DNA of 64,000 bases from an uncultured Agathobacter sp. (GCA_934365945.1 CAKRNE010000004.1:77084-141083), one strand, 5' to 3'. Shown: positions 1-9,048, counted from the first letter of the stretch. Notes: generated from the letters alone by a model not told the origin. Translations and numbers: made by a program.

Positions 1-540
1 TTCAATGAGGTAATTAAAGAAATCACATCTATCGTTGACGGACCGATAAGCGGAGAGGTAAAAGCCACAACAGTTGATGCAGAGGGCATGATAAAGGAAG
101 GACGTGAAATCGCAGCTATCCATCCAAACATGGTAGTTAAGATTCCTATGACAGTCGAGGGACTTAAGGCTGTCAAGGTGCTTTCATCAGAGGGTATCAA
201 GACAAACGTTACTCTTATTTTCTCAGCAAATCAGGCAATTCTCGCTGCAAATGCAGGAGCTACATATGTTTCACCTTTCCTCGGCAGACTCGATGATATC
301 AGCCAGCCGGGTATTGAGCTGATCAGACAGATTTCAGAGATTTTTGATATCTATGGATATGATACAGAGATTATCGCAGCTTCAATCAGAAATCCAATCC
401 ATGTTACAGACTGTGCACTTGCAGGCGCTGATATCGCAACAATTCCTTACAAGGTTATCGAGCAGATGACAAAGCATCCGCTTACAGATCAGGGAATCGA
501 GAAGTTCCAGGCAGATTACAGAGCTGTATTTGGTGATTAG
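1..540 (+). CDS. Transaldolase-like / fructose-6-phosphate aldolase family protein, 5' end outside window
   Basis: Open from the first base, so the N-terminus (about 35 to 40 residues by family length) lies outside the window; 179 residues are visible. The small class I aldolase family (FSA/TalC, about 215 residues) forms a Schiff base on a lysine in a V-K-I-P-M-T strand. That motif is at visible residues 45-51, with the lysine at bases 139-141. Later motifs [21 protein letters not shown] and EIIAASIRN also fit the family. The pair of transketolase subunits follows after a 77-base gap, so a transaldolase role in the non-oxidative pentose phosphate pathway is likely. The family also contains true fructose-6-phosphate aldolases, and sequence alone does not separate them here. 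Confidence 0.88.
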   Translation, partial: FNEVIKEITSIVDGPISGEVKATTVDAEGMIKEGREIAAIHPNMVVKIPMTVEGLKAVKVLSSEGIKTNVTLIFSANQAILAANAGATYVSPFLGRLDDISQPGIELIRQISEIFDIYGYDTEIIAASIRNPIHVTDCALAGADIATIPYKVIEQMTKHPLTDQGIEKFQADYRAVFGD

Positions 541-617
541 TACGTTTATAAAGGTAGATATATCAAAGACCGGTATAAATAATTTATTTACGGTCACAGA
601 TTTAACAGGAGAACGAA

Positions 618-1457
618 ATGAACAAATTAGAGCTTCAGATTACAGCAAATGAAGTCAGAAAGGGCATCGTCACGGCTGTGCATTCTGCAAAGGCAGGACA
701 TCCGGGCGGCTCGCTTTCTGCGGCAGATATATTCACATATCTGTATTTTGAGGAGATGAACATTGATCCAAAGAATCCAAAAAAGCCTGACAGGGATCGC
801 TTTGTGCTTTCAAAGGGACATACGGCTCCGGGACTATATTCTGCACTTGCGCAGAGAGGCTATTTTCCGGTTGAGGATTTAAAGACACTCAGACATTTGG
901 GATCATATCTGCAGGGACATCCTGATATGAAGCATATCCCGGGTGTGGATATGTCGAGCGGTTCACTGGGACAGGGCATTTCTGCGGCGGTAGGTATGGC
1001 GCTTTCTGCAAAGCTTACAAATGATGATTACAGAGTATATACACTTCTCGGCGATGGTGAGATTCAGGAGGGACAGGTCTGGGAGGCTGCTATGTTTGCG
1101 GGCTTCAGAAGGCTTGATAACCTGGTTGTGATAGTTGATAATAACGGATTGCAGATTGACGGTCCGGTTGACCAGGTGTGCTCACCATATCCAATCAATG
1201 AGAAATTCAAGGCCTTCAATTTCCATGTAATTGATTTAAAGGATGGAAATGACATGGACCAGATTGCCGACGCATTTAAAGAGGCAAGAAATACAAAGGG
1301 TATGCCGACGGCGATTATTGCACATACCGTAAAGGGCAAGGGTGTTTCATTCATGGAAAATCAGGTCGGCTGGCATGGCAAGGCTCCGAATGACGAGGAG
1401 TATGCAGTTGCCATGGAGGATCTGAGAAAGGAAGGTGAAGCATTATGTCAGAAGTAA
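618..1457 (+). CDS. Transketolase, N-terminal (thiamine-diphosphate binding) subunit
   Basis: 279 residues equal the pyrimidine-binding-partner half of a normal 620-660 residue transketolase. The thiamine-diphosphate motif is visible: GDGEIQEGQVWEAA, then a downstream VVIVDNN, matching GDG-x(about 26)-NN. The early VLSKGHTAPGLYSALA motif is also typical. Split transketolases are common in Firmicutes and archaea, and the active enzyme needs the second half encoded directly downstream. The stop overlaps the next start by 13 bases, which suggests translational coupling and equal subunit amounts. A purine-rich AGGAGA site precedes the ATG. It exchanges two-carbon units between pentose and triose or hexose phosphates in the cytoplasm. 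Confidence 0.95.
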   Translation: MNKLELQITANEVRKGIVTAVHSAKAGHPGGSLSAADIFTYLYFEEMNIDPKNPKKPDRDRFVLSKGHTAPGLYSALAQRGYFPVEDLKTLRHLGSYLQGHPDMKHIPGVDMSSGSLGQGISAAVGMALSAKLTNDDYRVYTLLGDGEIQEGQVWEAAMFAGFRRLDNLVVIVDNNGLQIDGPVDQVCSPYPINEKFKAFNFHVIDLKDGNDMDQIADAFKEARNTKGMPTAIIAHTVKGKGVSFMENQVGWHGKAPNDEEYAVAMEDLRKEGEALCQK

Positions 1458-2383
1458 AGAAAATCGCCACACGTGTCAGCTATGGAAACGCACTTGTAGA
1501 GCTTGCAAAGGAGCACGATGACGTATATGTTCTTGATGCTGACCTTGCGGCTGCCACACAGACAGCCATCTTCAAAAAGGAATTTCCGGACCGTCACATA
1601 GACTGTGGTATCGCAGAGTGCAACATGATGGGCATTGCTGCAGGACTTGCGGCTACGGGAAAAGTGCCATTTGCCAGTTCATTTGCCATGTTTGCAGCAG
1701 GCCGTGCGTTTGAGCAGGTGAGAAACTCTATTGGATATCCTCATCTAAATGTGAAAATAGGTGCGACACACGCAGGTATTTCCGTAGGAGAGGATGGAGC
1801 CACCCATCAGTGCAACGAGGATATTGCGCTCATGAGAGCGATTCCCGGCATGGTTGTAATCAATCCAAGCGATGATATAGAGGCAAAAGCCGCCGTAAAG
1901 GCAGCCTATGAGCATGAGGGACCTGTATATATGAGGTTTGGGCGTCTTGCAACACCGATAATAAATGATAATGCAGAGTATAAATTTGAAATCGGAAAGG
2001 GTGTTACACTCCGTGAGGGCACTGATGTAGCTATCATAGCTACCGGCCTGTGCGTATCAGAGTCACTTGCAGCGGCAGAAAAGCTTGCAGCAGACGGTAT
2101 AAATGCAAAGGTCATAAATATACATACCATCAAGCCTCTTGATGAGGAACTTGTTGTAGCAGCAGCAAAGGAATGCGGCAAGGTGGTTACTGTGGAGGAG
2201 CACTCTGTAATAGGAGGCCTTGGAGCCGCAGTATGTGAGACACTTTCGCGCAAAGCACCTACACCTGTAAAGACTGTAGGTATACAGGACTGCTTTGGAG
2301 AGTCAGGTCCTGCTGTAGCTTTACTTAAAAAATACGGACTGGATGCAGAGGGCATTTATGCATCAGTGAAGGATTTTTTATAA
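1445..2383 (+). CDS. Transketolase, C-terminal subunit
   Basis: 312 residues covering the pyrimidine-binding and C-terminal domains of transketolase. The conserved stretch DCGIAECNMMGIAAG carries the glutamate that activates the thiamine ring. A C-terminal transketolase_C domain follows from about residue 185 (TDVAIIATGLCVSESLAA, VEEHSVIGGLGAAV). It starts 13 bases inside the upstream subunit gene, with its ribosome site inside that gene's last codons (GAAGGTGAAG). It works with the upstream subunit, and with the transaldolase-like gene it supplies the pentose phosphate interconversions needed for arabinose carried in by the neighbouring regulon. A hairpin terminator follows. Confidence 0.95.
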   Translation: MSEVKKIATRVSYGNALVELAKEHDDVYVLDADLAAATQTAIFKKEFPDRHIDCGIAECNMMGIAAGLAATGKVPFASSFAMFAAGRAFEQVRNSIGYPHLNVKIGATHAGISVGEDGATHQCNEDIALMRAIPGMVVINPSDDIEAKAAVKAAYEHEGPVYMRFGRLATPIINDNAEYKFEIGKGVTLREGTDVAIIATGLCVSESLAAAEKLAADGINAKVINIHTIKPLDEELVVAAAKECGKVVTVEEHSVIGGLGAAVCETLSRKAPTPVKTVGIQDCFGESGPAVALLKKYGLDAEGIYASVKDFL

Positions 2384-2450
2384 ATATATAAAATAATTTG
2401 GTTTTATCATTTTTCATATTTTCCCCAATATAAAAATAAACTAATAAAAG

Positions 2451-2488
2451 AAAGGACAGCCGGGATACGGTTGTCCTTTTCTTTTTTT
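2451..2488. terminator. Bidirectional hairpin terminator
   Basis: AAAGGACA pairs with TGTCCTTT, extended by an inner GCCG/CGGT pairing, and is followed by TTCTTTTTTT on the + strand. The minus-strand side also runs into T-rich sequence. It ends the transketolase operon and can serve the convergent HPr-like gene. Confidence 0.85.
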
Positions 2489-2508
2489 GTTGTTGATTGA
2501 AATCAGAT

Positions 2509-2745
2509 TTAGCCTCTCATAAGATAATCCATTATTTTTCTTGAATCTTCGGCTTCGTGAGCTATTATCTCCAGCTCAGGTATTGAAGCTGCAGACGCAA
2601 AGATGCTTGATAAAGAAACAAGCTGACATAATTTTGATTTAAGATTCAGTCTGTCACCATCGGCTGTGATTAGCTCGACCTGTCCTTTACAGCTATCAAT
2701 TACTTTTAAAAATTCTTCCGGGTTTTGAATGTTCATTACTTTCAT
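2509..2745 (-). CDS. HPr-like small protein lacking the phosphorylated histidine
   Basis: 78 residues. The segment with LNLKSKLCQLVSLSS followed by PELEIIAHEAEDSRKIMDYL lines up with the beta-strand/helix layout of HPr, where NLKSIMGVMSL precedes the final strand and helix. The N-terminal part, where HPr carries the I-H-A-R-P phosphorylation motif, reads NIQNPEEFLK and has no histidine, so PTS phosphotransfer is not expected. Such degenerate HPr-like proteins are seen in clostridia with unknown function. The ribosome site is GGAAAGGAAA before the ATG. It is convergent with the transketolase operon and divergent from the arabinose transporter. Fold assignment is by eye. Confidence 0.6.
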   Translation of the reverse strand: MKVMNIQNPEEFLKVIDSCKGQVELITADGDRLNLKSKLCQLVSLSSIFASAASIPELEIIAHEAEDSRKIMDYLMRG

Positions 2746-2843
2746 AGTGTGTTTCCTTTCCTTTAAAATAATTATTTTATAGTAAAATCATATCATTCAA
2801 TAGATTTTTGTGTCAATTAAATGAATGCATGTCTGGCATATAG

Positions 2844-3082
2844 GTTGTATTATTTGTTTAGTAAATCAGAAAAATAAAGTACAAGTTAAAACACAATCAA
2901 AGTTGTATTGTTATACTTATGAAAATAATATTAAAAATATACATAATGCACAAAGGAAATGAAAATATTACAAAAACACAATGTTTTTATTGATAAAATG
3001 CACAAAATGAAAAAATAACAACAAATAAAACAAGTAAAAATAACAATAACAATACAACTTTGATAAAAAATGTTGTTGTATT
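2844..3082. promoter_or_regulatory. Operator array for the arabinose regulon (four GTTGTATT octamers, 19-bp inverted repeat)
   Basis: The 410-base gap before the transporter is very A+T rich. It holds four copies of the octamer GTTGTATT: forward at 2844-2851, 2902-2909 and 3075-3082, reverse at 3051-3058. Two of these are the core of an exact 19-base inverted repeat (2896-2914 and 3046-3064), whose centres are 150 bases apart. The 3051 and 3075 copies face each other, and the last abuts the -35 box. The array fits looping repression by the GntR/LacI-type regulator encoded in the same operon. Operator identity is inference. Confidence 0.6.
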
Positions 3083-3085
3083 TTA

Positions 3086-3114
3086 TTGAAAGCTAAAAGG
3101 TATTGAATTATAAT
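3086..3114 (+). promoter_or_regulatory. Promoter of the arabinose transport operon (TTGAAA-17-TATAAT)
   Basis: -35 TTGAAA at 3086-3091, a 17-base spacer, and a perfect -10 TATAAT at 3109-3114. Transcription should start near 3121, giving a 35-base leader with AGGGAGG at 3141-3147 before the ATG at 3156. An octamer operator ends four bases upstream of the -35. Confidence 0.8.
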
Positions 3115-3155
3115 AAAACCATCAAAAAAATATAACGTATAGGGAGGAAATACGT

Positions 3156-4316
3156 ATGAAAAAAATTATGAAACGAGTAGCAGCTGTTTTACTGGCAGCT
3201 ACAATGGTTGTCGGAACGGCAGCATGTGGAACAGGTGGAAATGGATCTTCACAGGGAGGATCAAATGCATCAGGAAAGATTAAGATTGGTGTTTCAATCT
3301 GGTCATCAACGGATGTTCTTGGTTCACAGTGCAAGAAGATTCTGGATGAAGCTGCTAAAGCACTTGATGTTGAAGTACAGTATGTTGACCAGGGACATGT
3401 ATCAGAGAAGGTTACAGCCTCTGTTGAGCAGCTTGCAGCAGCCGGATGTCAGGGAATTATTATTTGTAATTCATCTGATACGGAGATGACTTCAGCTATC
3501 AAGACTTGTAATGACAATAAAGTATATCTCTCACAGTTTTTCCGTGTAATAAGCAAAGAAAACAGTGCTGATATTTATAAGGCAGCAGAAGACTCACCTT
3601 ATTACATTGGAGCAGTTCATGAGGATGAACCAAAAAATGGCGAGGAACTTGTAAACATCCTTTTGGAGAAGGGTGATCGTAACATTGGCCTTATCGGATG
3701 GGAGCAGGGAGATGCTACCTGGCTTGGAAGATGGGAAGGTTATAAAGCCGGTGTAGATAAATGGAATGAAGAGCACCCGGATGACAAAGCTAAACTTTCA
3801 GAGCCACAGTATGCTGGAACAACTTCTGAGGGTGGTTCAAAGGCAGCAGAGGCACTTATGGCAGCAGATCCTACACTTGATGCGTTAATTCCAGCCGGTG
3901 GTGGCGGAGATCCACTCCAGGGAGCAATTGCAGCAGTTGAGCGTGCCGGAAAGACACAGGATATCGATATTGTATCGACAGACTTCCTTCCGGATCTTGG
4001 AGAGAGACTTGCAAATGGCTCAATGGCCGGAGAGTCTGGCGGACATTATTGTGATCCACTTATCTCTTTTATGATGGTTTACAATGCTATCAAGGGAAAT
4101 TACAAAGATTTTTCAGGAAAATTTGAGGATGTACCATTCCCATACCTGTATGTATCTTCTGCTGATGATTATACAAACTATGAAAAGTATTTCGTAGATC
4201 AGCTTCCATATACAGATGATGAGTTGGTAGAAATGTCTAAGCTGAGCCTGGATGATTTAAAGGCAAAGGCAGCAAGCGTATCTATTGAGGATGCTGAATC
4301 AAGAGCCGGAAAATAA
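3156..4316 (+). CDS. Sugar ABC transporter substrate-binding lipoprotein (probably L-arabinose)
   Basis: 386 residues. A signal peptide with lysines at positions 2-3 and 6, then a hydrophobic stretch, ends in a lipobox (GTAAC) with the cysteine near residue 24; a Gly/Ser-rich linker follows. The mature part is a type I periplasmic-binding fold (Peripla_BP_4/RbsB class): IGVSIWSS at the start, an IIICNSSD strand, GDRNIGLIGWEQG and ALIPAGGGGDP. It should capture the sugar outside the membrane and deliver it to the two permeases downstream. It is the first gene after a strong promoter and is followed by its own hairpin, so it is probably made in excess over the membrane parts. Arabinose specificity is inferred from araA in the same operon. 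Confidence 0.88.
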   Translation: MKKIMKRVAAVLLAATMVVGTAACGTGGNGSSQGGSNASGKIKIGVSIWSSTDVLGSQCKKILDEAAKALDVEVQYVDQGHVSEKVTASVEQLAAAGCQGIIICNSSDTEMTSAIKTCNDNKVYLSQFFRVISKENSADIYKAAEDSPYYIGAVHEDEPKNGEELVNILLEKGDRNIGLIGWEQGDATWLGRWEGYKAGVDKWNEEHPDDKAKLSEPQYAGTTSEGGSKAAEALMAADPTLDALIPAGGGGDPLQGAIAAVERAGKTQDIDIVSTDFLPDLGERLANGSMAGESGGHYCDPLISFMMVYNAIKGNYKDFSGKFEDVPFPYLYVSSADDYTNYEKYFVDQLPYTDDELVEMSKLSLDDLKAKAASVSIEDAESRAGK

Positions 4317-4333
4317 AATGTAGCAGAATCACA

Positions 4334-4363
4334 AAAAGGTGGCATCTTGTGATGCCACCTTTT
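4334..4363 (+). terminator. Intra-operon hairpin (partial terminator) after the binding-protein gene
   Basis: A 13-bp perfect stem (4334-4346 with 4351-4363) with a TTGT loop, followed by TTTTCT. It sits 17 bases after the SBP stop. Such hairpins commonly lower transcription of the permease/ATPase genes relative to the SBP, or protect the upstream mRNA. Confidence 0.85.
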
Positions 4364-4393
4364 CTAAAAAACACAGACAAAGAGGTAGATAAT

Positions 4394-5344
4394 ATGGGTA
4401 CTACTAAAAAAATTTCAGGAAAGGCAATGGGGTATATTATCCTTCTTGGACTTGTTGTTATTTCCTGGGCAATATTTAAAATTTTGACACCGCATAATTT
4501 TGGTTCATTTTCTAATATGTTGAATTATTTCCAGGCTAGCTTAATTGCAACAGTTGGTGCAGTTGGTTTCTATTTTGTAATGGTAATGGGAATGTTTGAT
4601 TTCTCTATTGGTGCAAATATCATGCTTTCAGCAATTGTCGGCTGTGTATTTGCTACAAGATTTAATATGGGATATTTTGGACTTATTTTAGGTTGTATTA
4701 TAACAGGAACAATCGTCGGAGCATTGAATGGTATATTTTATGTAAAGCTTAGGATACCATCAATGATTGTTACAACAGGACTTGCTCTTATATATGAGGC
4801 ACTTGCAAATTACATAGCAGGAGGAGTTGAACAGACACTCCCATCAGATTTACGTGCATTTGGACAGATGCCTGGTGATATAATTCTTGCAATTATTGCA
4901 TGCATAGTTGCATATATATTTTTAAATTATACGAAAATAGGTACCTATACCTACGCAATCGGAAGTGATGAGTTCGTTGCAAAGAATATGGGTATTAATG
5001 TAAATAAATATAAGGTTCTTGCATTCATTTTGAGTGGAGCGTTCCTTGGTGTTATGGCTATTCTCACAATTAGCTATGGCTCTTCAATGGTAGCTGTTAC
5101 AGGTATGGCATCTATGAGTCGAAACTTTGTCCCAACAATGGGATGCTTTTTTGGACTTGCATTTAAGAAATATGGTATGCCTCTTCCGGCAATTATCATA
5201 GGCGAGTTTGTTATCAACATTATTTTCTTTGGATTTATTGCTCTTGGGGCACCAACTGCAATCCAGGATGTTATAACAGGATTTGCATTGCTTATCATCA
5301 TTACTCTGACAACAAAGGCTACAAAGGGCGAGATCGTCAAGTAA
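4394..5344 (+). CDS. Sugar ABC transporter permease 1 (RbsC/AraH class)
   Basis: 316 residues with eight or more hydrophobic segments and the AraH/LivH-class signatures GMFDFSIGAN and AIGSDEFVAKNMGINV, the latter corresponding to the cytoplasmic coupling region. A longer reading frame runs to an ATG at 4349, but that ATG lies inside the terminator stem. The ATG at 4394 follows AGAGGTAG and is chosen. It is not a duplicate of the second permease (6874): the two share class motifs but differ throughout, so the channel is probably a heterodimer. The SBP lies upstream, and the ATPase gene starts 19 bases downstream. Confidence 0.88.
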   Translation: MGTTKKISGKAMGYIILLGLVVISWAIFKILTPHNFGSFSNMLNYFQASLIATVGAVGFYFVMVMGMFDFSIGANIMLSAIVGCVFATRFNMGYFGLILGCIITGTIVGALNGIFYVKLRIPSMIVTTGLALIYEALANYIAGGVEQTLPSDLRAFGQMPGDIILAIIACIVAYIFLNYTKIGTYTYAIGSDEFVAKNMGINVNKYKVLAFILSGAFLGVMAILTISYGSSMVAVTGMASMSRNFVPTMGCFFGLAFKKYGMPLPAIIIGEFVINIIFFGFIALGAPTAIQDVITGFALLIIITLTTKATKGEIVK

Positions 5345-5363
5345 TGAAAGGGGGAAGACAGTA

Positions 5364-6863
5364 ATGAGTGAAGTAAGATTACAAGTAAAAAATCTTTGTA
5401 AGAATTTTGGTATCACAAAGGCAGTACAGAATGTATCTTTTAATGTAAACAAGGGAGAGGTTCATGCACTTATCGGAGAGAATGGCTCAGGAAAGTCGAC
5501 ATTGACTAATATGCTTACCGGTATTTACAGCATTGGCAGTGGTACATTTATACTTGATGGAAAAGAGGTTCATCCAAAGAATCAAGTAGAGGCTAATAAT
5601 GAGGGAATCTCAATTATTGTGCAGGAGCTTGGTACATTATCAGGTTTGACTGTTGCAGAAAATATATTTCTAGGACATGAGGAACAATTTGTTCATTGTG
5701 GAATCAAGAATACAAATGCAATGAATAAAAAGGCAACGGAATTACTTAAAAATTATGGCTTTGACAGAATCAAAGCAGCAGATATGATCGATAACTATAA
5801 TTTTGAGGATCGTAAGCTGGTTGAAATTGTAAAGGCAACTTATTTTAATCCTAAAATAGTAGTTATAGATGAAACAACAACAGCACTTTCACAGGAAGGC
5901 CGTGAGGAGCTCTATAAGCATATGGAGCGTATCAGAAAAAGTGGAAATACAGTTATTTTTATTTCACATGATCTTCCTGAAATTTTAGACAAATCAGATA
6001 CAATTACAATTCTTAGAGATGGAGTTTATATTGATACTGTAAAGAGTAAGGATGTAACAGAAAATGATTTGAAAAAACTCATGGTAGGTCGTGAGGTGAC
6101 AGGTGATTATTATAGGTCTGACTATGGAGAAAAAGTATCTGATGAGGTAGTACTATCTGTTAAAAATGTTACGGTTCCGGGACTTATAGAGGATGTGAGT
6201 TTTGATTTACATAAAGGAGAAATACTTGGCTTTGGTGGACTTTCAGAGTCAGGAATGCATGAGATTGGTAAGGCAATTTTTGGTGCATCCTATGACCGGA
6301 CAGGAAAAGTGCAGTTAGCGGATGGAACCAATATAAATGATATTCCTACAGCAATTAAGCATAGTATTGCATATACGTCAAAGGATCGTGATAATGAATC
6401 TGTTGTGTTGAATCAAAGCATAGGTGATAATATTTGTCTGCCGTCATTGGATGAACTAGCTGGACCGCTAAAACTTTTAAGTGATAAAAAGCGTAAAGAA
6501 TTTGCTAATAAATATGCAAAACAGATGTCGGTTAAGATGGTTGACGTAAATCAATTTGTTTCCAATTTATCAGGTGGTAATAAACAGAAAGTAGTGCTTG
6601 CCAGATGGATTGGAAAGGATTCTGATATTGTAGTGCTCGATAGTCCTACACGAGGAATTGATATTAAAGTTAAACAGGATATTTACCAGCTTATGAATAA
6701 GATGAGAAAAGAAGGAAAATCAATCATTATGATTTCCGAGGAATTGATGGAGCTGATTGGAATGTGTGATCGGATAATGATTATGAAAGATGGCAAAATC
6801 AGTGGAGAACTCGAGCGTGACCAGAACCTTGATGAAAATGGTCTGATTACGATGATGGTATAA
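5364..6863 (+). CDS. Sugar ABC transporter ATPase, two nucleotide-binding domains (RbsA/AraG class)
   Basis: 499 residues, the usual length for a tandem-NBD monosaccharide importer ATPase. Domain 1 has Walker A GENGSGKST (residues about 37-45), Q-loop VQELG and Walker B IVVIDETTTAL, but the place of its signature motif reads YNFEDRKLVEIVKA, so LSxAQ is lost. Domain 2 has the usual degenerate P-loop region (GFGGLSESGMHE), a good LSGGNKQKV signature and LDSPTRGID. One competent hydrolysis site is therefore expected, from domain 1 Walker A/B with the domain 2 signature. It powers uptake through the flanking permeases. The ribosome site is AAAGGGGGAAG, and it has ten bases to the next gene. Confidence 0.92.
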   Translation: MSEVRLQVKNLCKNFGITKAVQNVSFNVNKGEVHALIGENGSGKSTLTNMLTGIYSIGSGTFILDGKEVHPKNQVEANNEGISIIVQELGTLSGLTVAENIFLGHEEQFVHCGIKNTNAMNKKATELLKNYGFDRIKAADMIDNYNFEDRKLVEIVKATYFNPKIVVIDETTTALSQEGREELYKHMERIRKSGNTVIFISHDLPEILDKSDTITILRDGVYIDTVKSKDVTENDLKKLMVGREVTGDYYRSDYGEKVSDEVVLSVKNVTVPGLIEDVSFDLHKGEILGFGGLSESGMHEIGKAIFGASYDRTGKVQLADGTNINDIPTAIKHSIAYTSKDRDNESVVLNQSIGDNICLPSLDELAGPLKLLSDKKRKEFANKYAKQMSVKMVDVNQFVSNLSGGNKQKVVLARWIGKDSDIVVLDSPTRGIDIKVKQDIYQLMNKMRKEGKSIIMISEELMELIGMCDRIMIMKDGKISGELERDQNLDENGLITMMV

Positions 6864-6873
6864 GGAGGCAACT

Positions 6874-7845
6874 ATGGGAAGTCAAGCAAACACAAAGAGT
6901 ACAGATAAGGAGCAGCAACTTAAAAAAGCGTCGAAAATGTCATTAATCCGTTCGCTTTTGCCGATAGTAGGACTTGTTGTCATTTTCATGTTATTTAATT
7001 TTATGACAGATTTCAGAATGATGAATAATATGAACCTGGTATTATCACAAGTTTATGTTACAATGATATCTGCAATGGGAGTATTTTTCATAATGACTAT
7101 GGGAGGATTGGATTTCTCACAAGGATCAATTCTTGGAATATCTTCTATAGTGGTATGTATGCTTTCTAAATATAATATTGCAATTGCAATAATTGGAGGA
7201 ATAGTATCAGGTGCAGCAATTGGTGCAATAAATGGATTCTTCTATGTTAACAGAAAGATTAAATCATTCATAGTTACAATCTGTACAATGTTCCTGTTCC
7301 GTGGATTTATCAAATATCTCACAACAAATGCACCTGTTGCAGGATCTGCAACACTTATCAATTATGATAGTACAGCACTTAAGGTTACATGTACAGTTGT
7401 AATTCTTGTAATAGGTTTTATAGTTTTCCGTTTTACAAAATTTGGAACATACTTAAAAGCTATTGGTGCAGGAGAAAAAGCAGCGATGTTTTCAGGTATA
7501 AGAACAGATAAGATGAAGTTTCTTATTTATGTATTGGCAGGAGCTATTACGGGATTTGCAGCATTTATCAATGTAATTAAGGTTGGATCTGTCACCTCTT
7601 CAGGTGGTAATCAGCTAGAAACACAGATACTTATTGCTTTAGTATTAGGTGGAATGCCAATATCAGGTGGTGCAAAGGTTCGTTTTGAGAACATTATTGT
7701 TGGTTCATTACTTTATATAGTGCTAAACAGTGGACTTACAATGATGGGATTTACAACTCAGATGATGCAGCTTATACAGGGAATTATTTTCCTTATATTC
7801 GTAGCGGTCTTTGCAGATAGAGAATCTATTCAGGTTATTAAGTAA
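6874..7845 (+). CDS. Sugar ABC transporter permease 2 (RbsC/AraH class)
   Basis: 323 residues, with a lysine/threonine-rich N-terminal tail and then about eight to ten membrane segments. The class motifs are TMGGLDFSQGSILG, KAIGAGEKAAMFSGI and LVLGGMPISGGAKVRFENII. The last resembles the G-G-x-x-I-x-G-G motif near the C-terminus of RbsC-type permeases and is better conserved than in the first permease. It follows the ATPase gene by ten bases behind an AAGGAGG site. It probably pairs with permease 1. A stem-loop and the regulator gene follow. Confidence 0.88.
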   Translation: MGSQANTKSTDKEQQLKKASKMSLIRSLLPIVGLVVIFMLFNFMTDFRMMNNMNLVLSQVYVTMISAMGVFFIMTMGGLDFSQGSILGISSIVVCMLSKYNIAIAIIGGIVSGAAIGAINGFFYVNRKIKSFIVTICTMFLFRGFIKYLTTNAPVAGSATLINYDSTALKVTCTVVILVIGFIVFRFTKFGTYLKAIGAGEKAAMFSGIRTDKMKFLIYVLAGAITGFAAFINVIKVGSVTSSGGNQLETQILIALVLGGMPISGGAKVRFENIIVGSLLYIVLNSGLTMMGFTTQMMQLIQGIIFLIFVAVFADRESIQVIK

Positions 7846-7856
7846 TAATCGACCAT

Positions 7857-7899
7857 TCAGAGTCATGTATTCAGATTTTTTGAATACAAATGGCTCTGA
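7857..7899 (+). other. Stem-loop between permease and regulator genes
   Basis: TCAGAGTC pairs with GGCTCTGA, and an inner GTATTCA with TGAATAC, around an ATTTTTT-containing loop. There is no following U-run, so it is more likely an mRNA processing or stability element, or a weak attenuator, than a full terminator. Confidence 0.5.
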
Positions 7900-7932
7900 T
7901 GGTTCATTTGAAAACAGGCAGGTTTATACATT

Positions 7933-9036
7933 ATGCAAAAGAATAATCAGGACAATTTGAAGTATCAGAAGTTATATCATTGGGCACATATACTTATAAC
8001 AAGTGGTGTTATAAAAAATATGGAAAAATTCCCATCAGAGACCATACTGCAAAAGAAATTTGGTTATTCAAGACAGACAGTTCGTACAGCGCTTCAGGAA
8101 TTGGAAGACGAAGGACTTATTAAAAGAGTTCGAGGAAGCGGAACGTATGTTTCGTATGAAGGTAATGCTTTTGATGCTGATAAACCAAAGATAGGCCTTT
8201 TATTGAGCTACTATTCTGATTATCTTTTTCCTATGGTGTATGATGGAATTGAATCAGCTCTTACTGAAAAGGGATATGAGATTGAAGTTGCGGTGACTAG
8301 AAACAGGCTGAATGATGAACGAGTATGTCTGGAAGGGATGTTAAAAAGTGGTGTGGCAGGACTGATAATCGAGGGAACAAAATCAGCTTTCCCAAATCCA
8401 CATATTCATTTGTATAATGAGATAATAAAAAAGAAAATTCCAACGATTTTTATACATAATCATTATCAGAACATTAAATTTCCAAGTGTTGAAATGTTAG
8501 ATGCTAAGGGTGCATATGAACTGACTAAGATATTGATTGAGAACGGACATCGTAAAATAGGGGCTATTTTTAAGCAGGATGACATGCAAGGAATTGAACG
8601 ATACAGAGGTTATGTTGAATGTTTATCAGATTATGGCATTAAGTATAATGATGACTATGTAAGCTGGTATGATACTAAACATTTTGATGAAAAGCTTTCC
8701 AAAAAGAATTTTGCCCATATCAATCGTAAAACAAGGGATTGTACCGCAATGATAATTTATAATGATGAGGTTGTTGGAAGATATAAAGAATTCTTAGACG
8801 AGCGTAATATTTTGGTGCCTGAAAACTTGTCGATAGTTTCATTTGATGATGCAGAATTACAGCAAAAGTCTAAGGTAAAGACATTGTCAGTTATTCATCC
8901 GAAATATAAGCTTGGAAGGATATGTGCGAAGAATTTACTTCGTATGATTGAGGAAAAAAATTGGCAGGAAAAGAATTATTCATATCATTTTCCTGTAACA
9001 ATAAATGATGGAAATTCTGTCAGAAAAATAAAATAA
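7933..9036 (+). CDS. araR: GntR-HTH / LacI-type sugar-binding regulator, AraR-like
   Basis: 367 residues. Residues about 8-75 form a GntR winged helix (FPSETILQKKFGYSRQTVRTALQELEDEGLI, then GSGTYV). From about residue 82 a periplasmic-binding-type effector domain begins (KPKIGLLLSYYSDYLFPMVYDGI), with a LacI-like SIVSFDDAEL strand near residue 310. This GntR plus LacI-sensor layout is that of Bacillus AraR, the L-arabinose-responsive repressor. It lies between the transporter and araA, so it likely represses its own operon through the octamer array at 2844-3082, with arabinose releasing it. The gene symbol is an assignment by architecture and context. Confidence 0.82.
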   Translation: MQKNNQDNLKYQKLYHWAHILITSGVIKNMEKFPSETILQKKFGYSRQTVRTALQELEDEGLIKRVRGSGTYVSYEGNAFDADKPKIGLLLSYYSDYLFPMVYDGIESALTEKGYEIEVAVTRNRLNDERVCLEGMLKSGVAGLIIEGTKSAFPNPHIHLYNEIIKKKIPTIFIHNHYQNIKFPSVEMLDAKGAYELTKILIENGHRKIGAIFKQDDMQGIERYRGYVECLSDYGIKYNDDYVSWYDTKHFDEKLSKKNFAHINRKTRDCTAMIIYNDEVVGRYKEFLDERNILVPENLSIVSFDDAELQQKSKVKTLSVIHPKYKLGRICAKNLLRMIEEKNWQEKNYSYHFPVTINDGNSVRKIK

Positions 9037-9048
9037 AGGAGAAGAACT

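Noticed and set aside
4349..4393. N-terminal extension of the first arabinose permease
   Set aside because: The upstream ATG lies in the terminator stem-loop and the extra residues do not look like a membrane-protein start.
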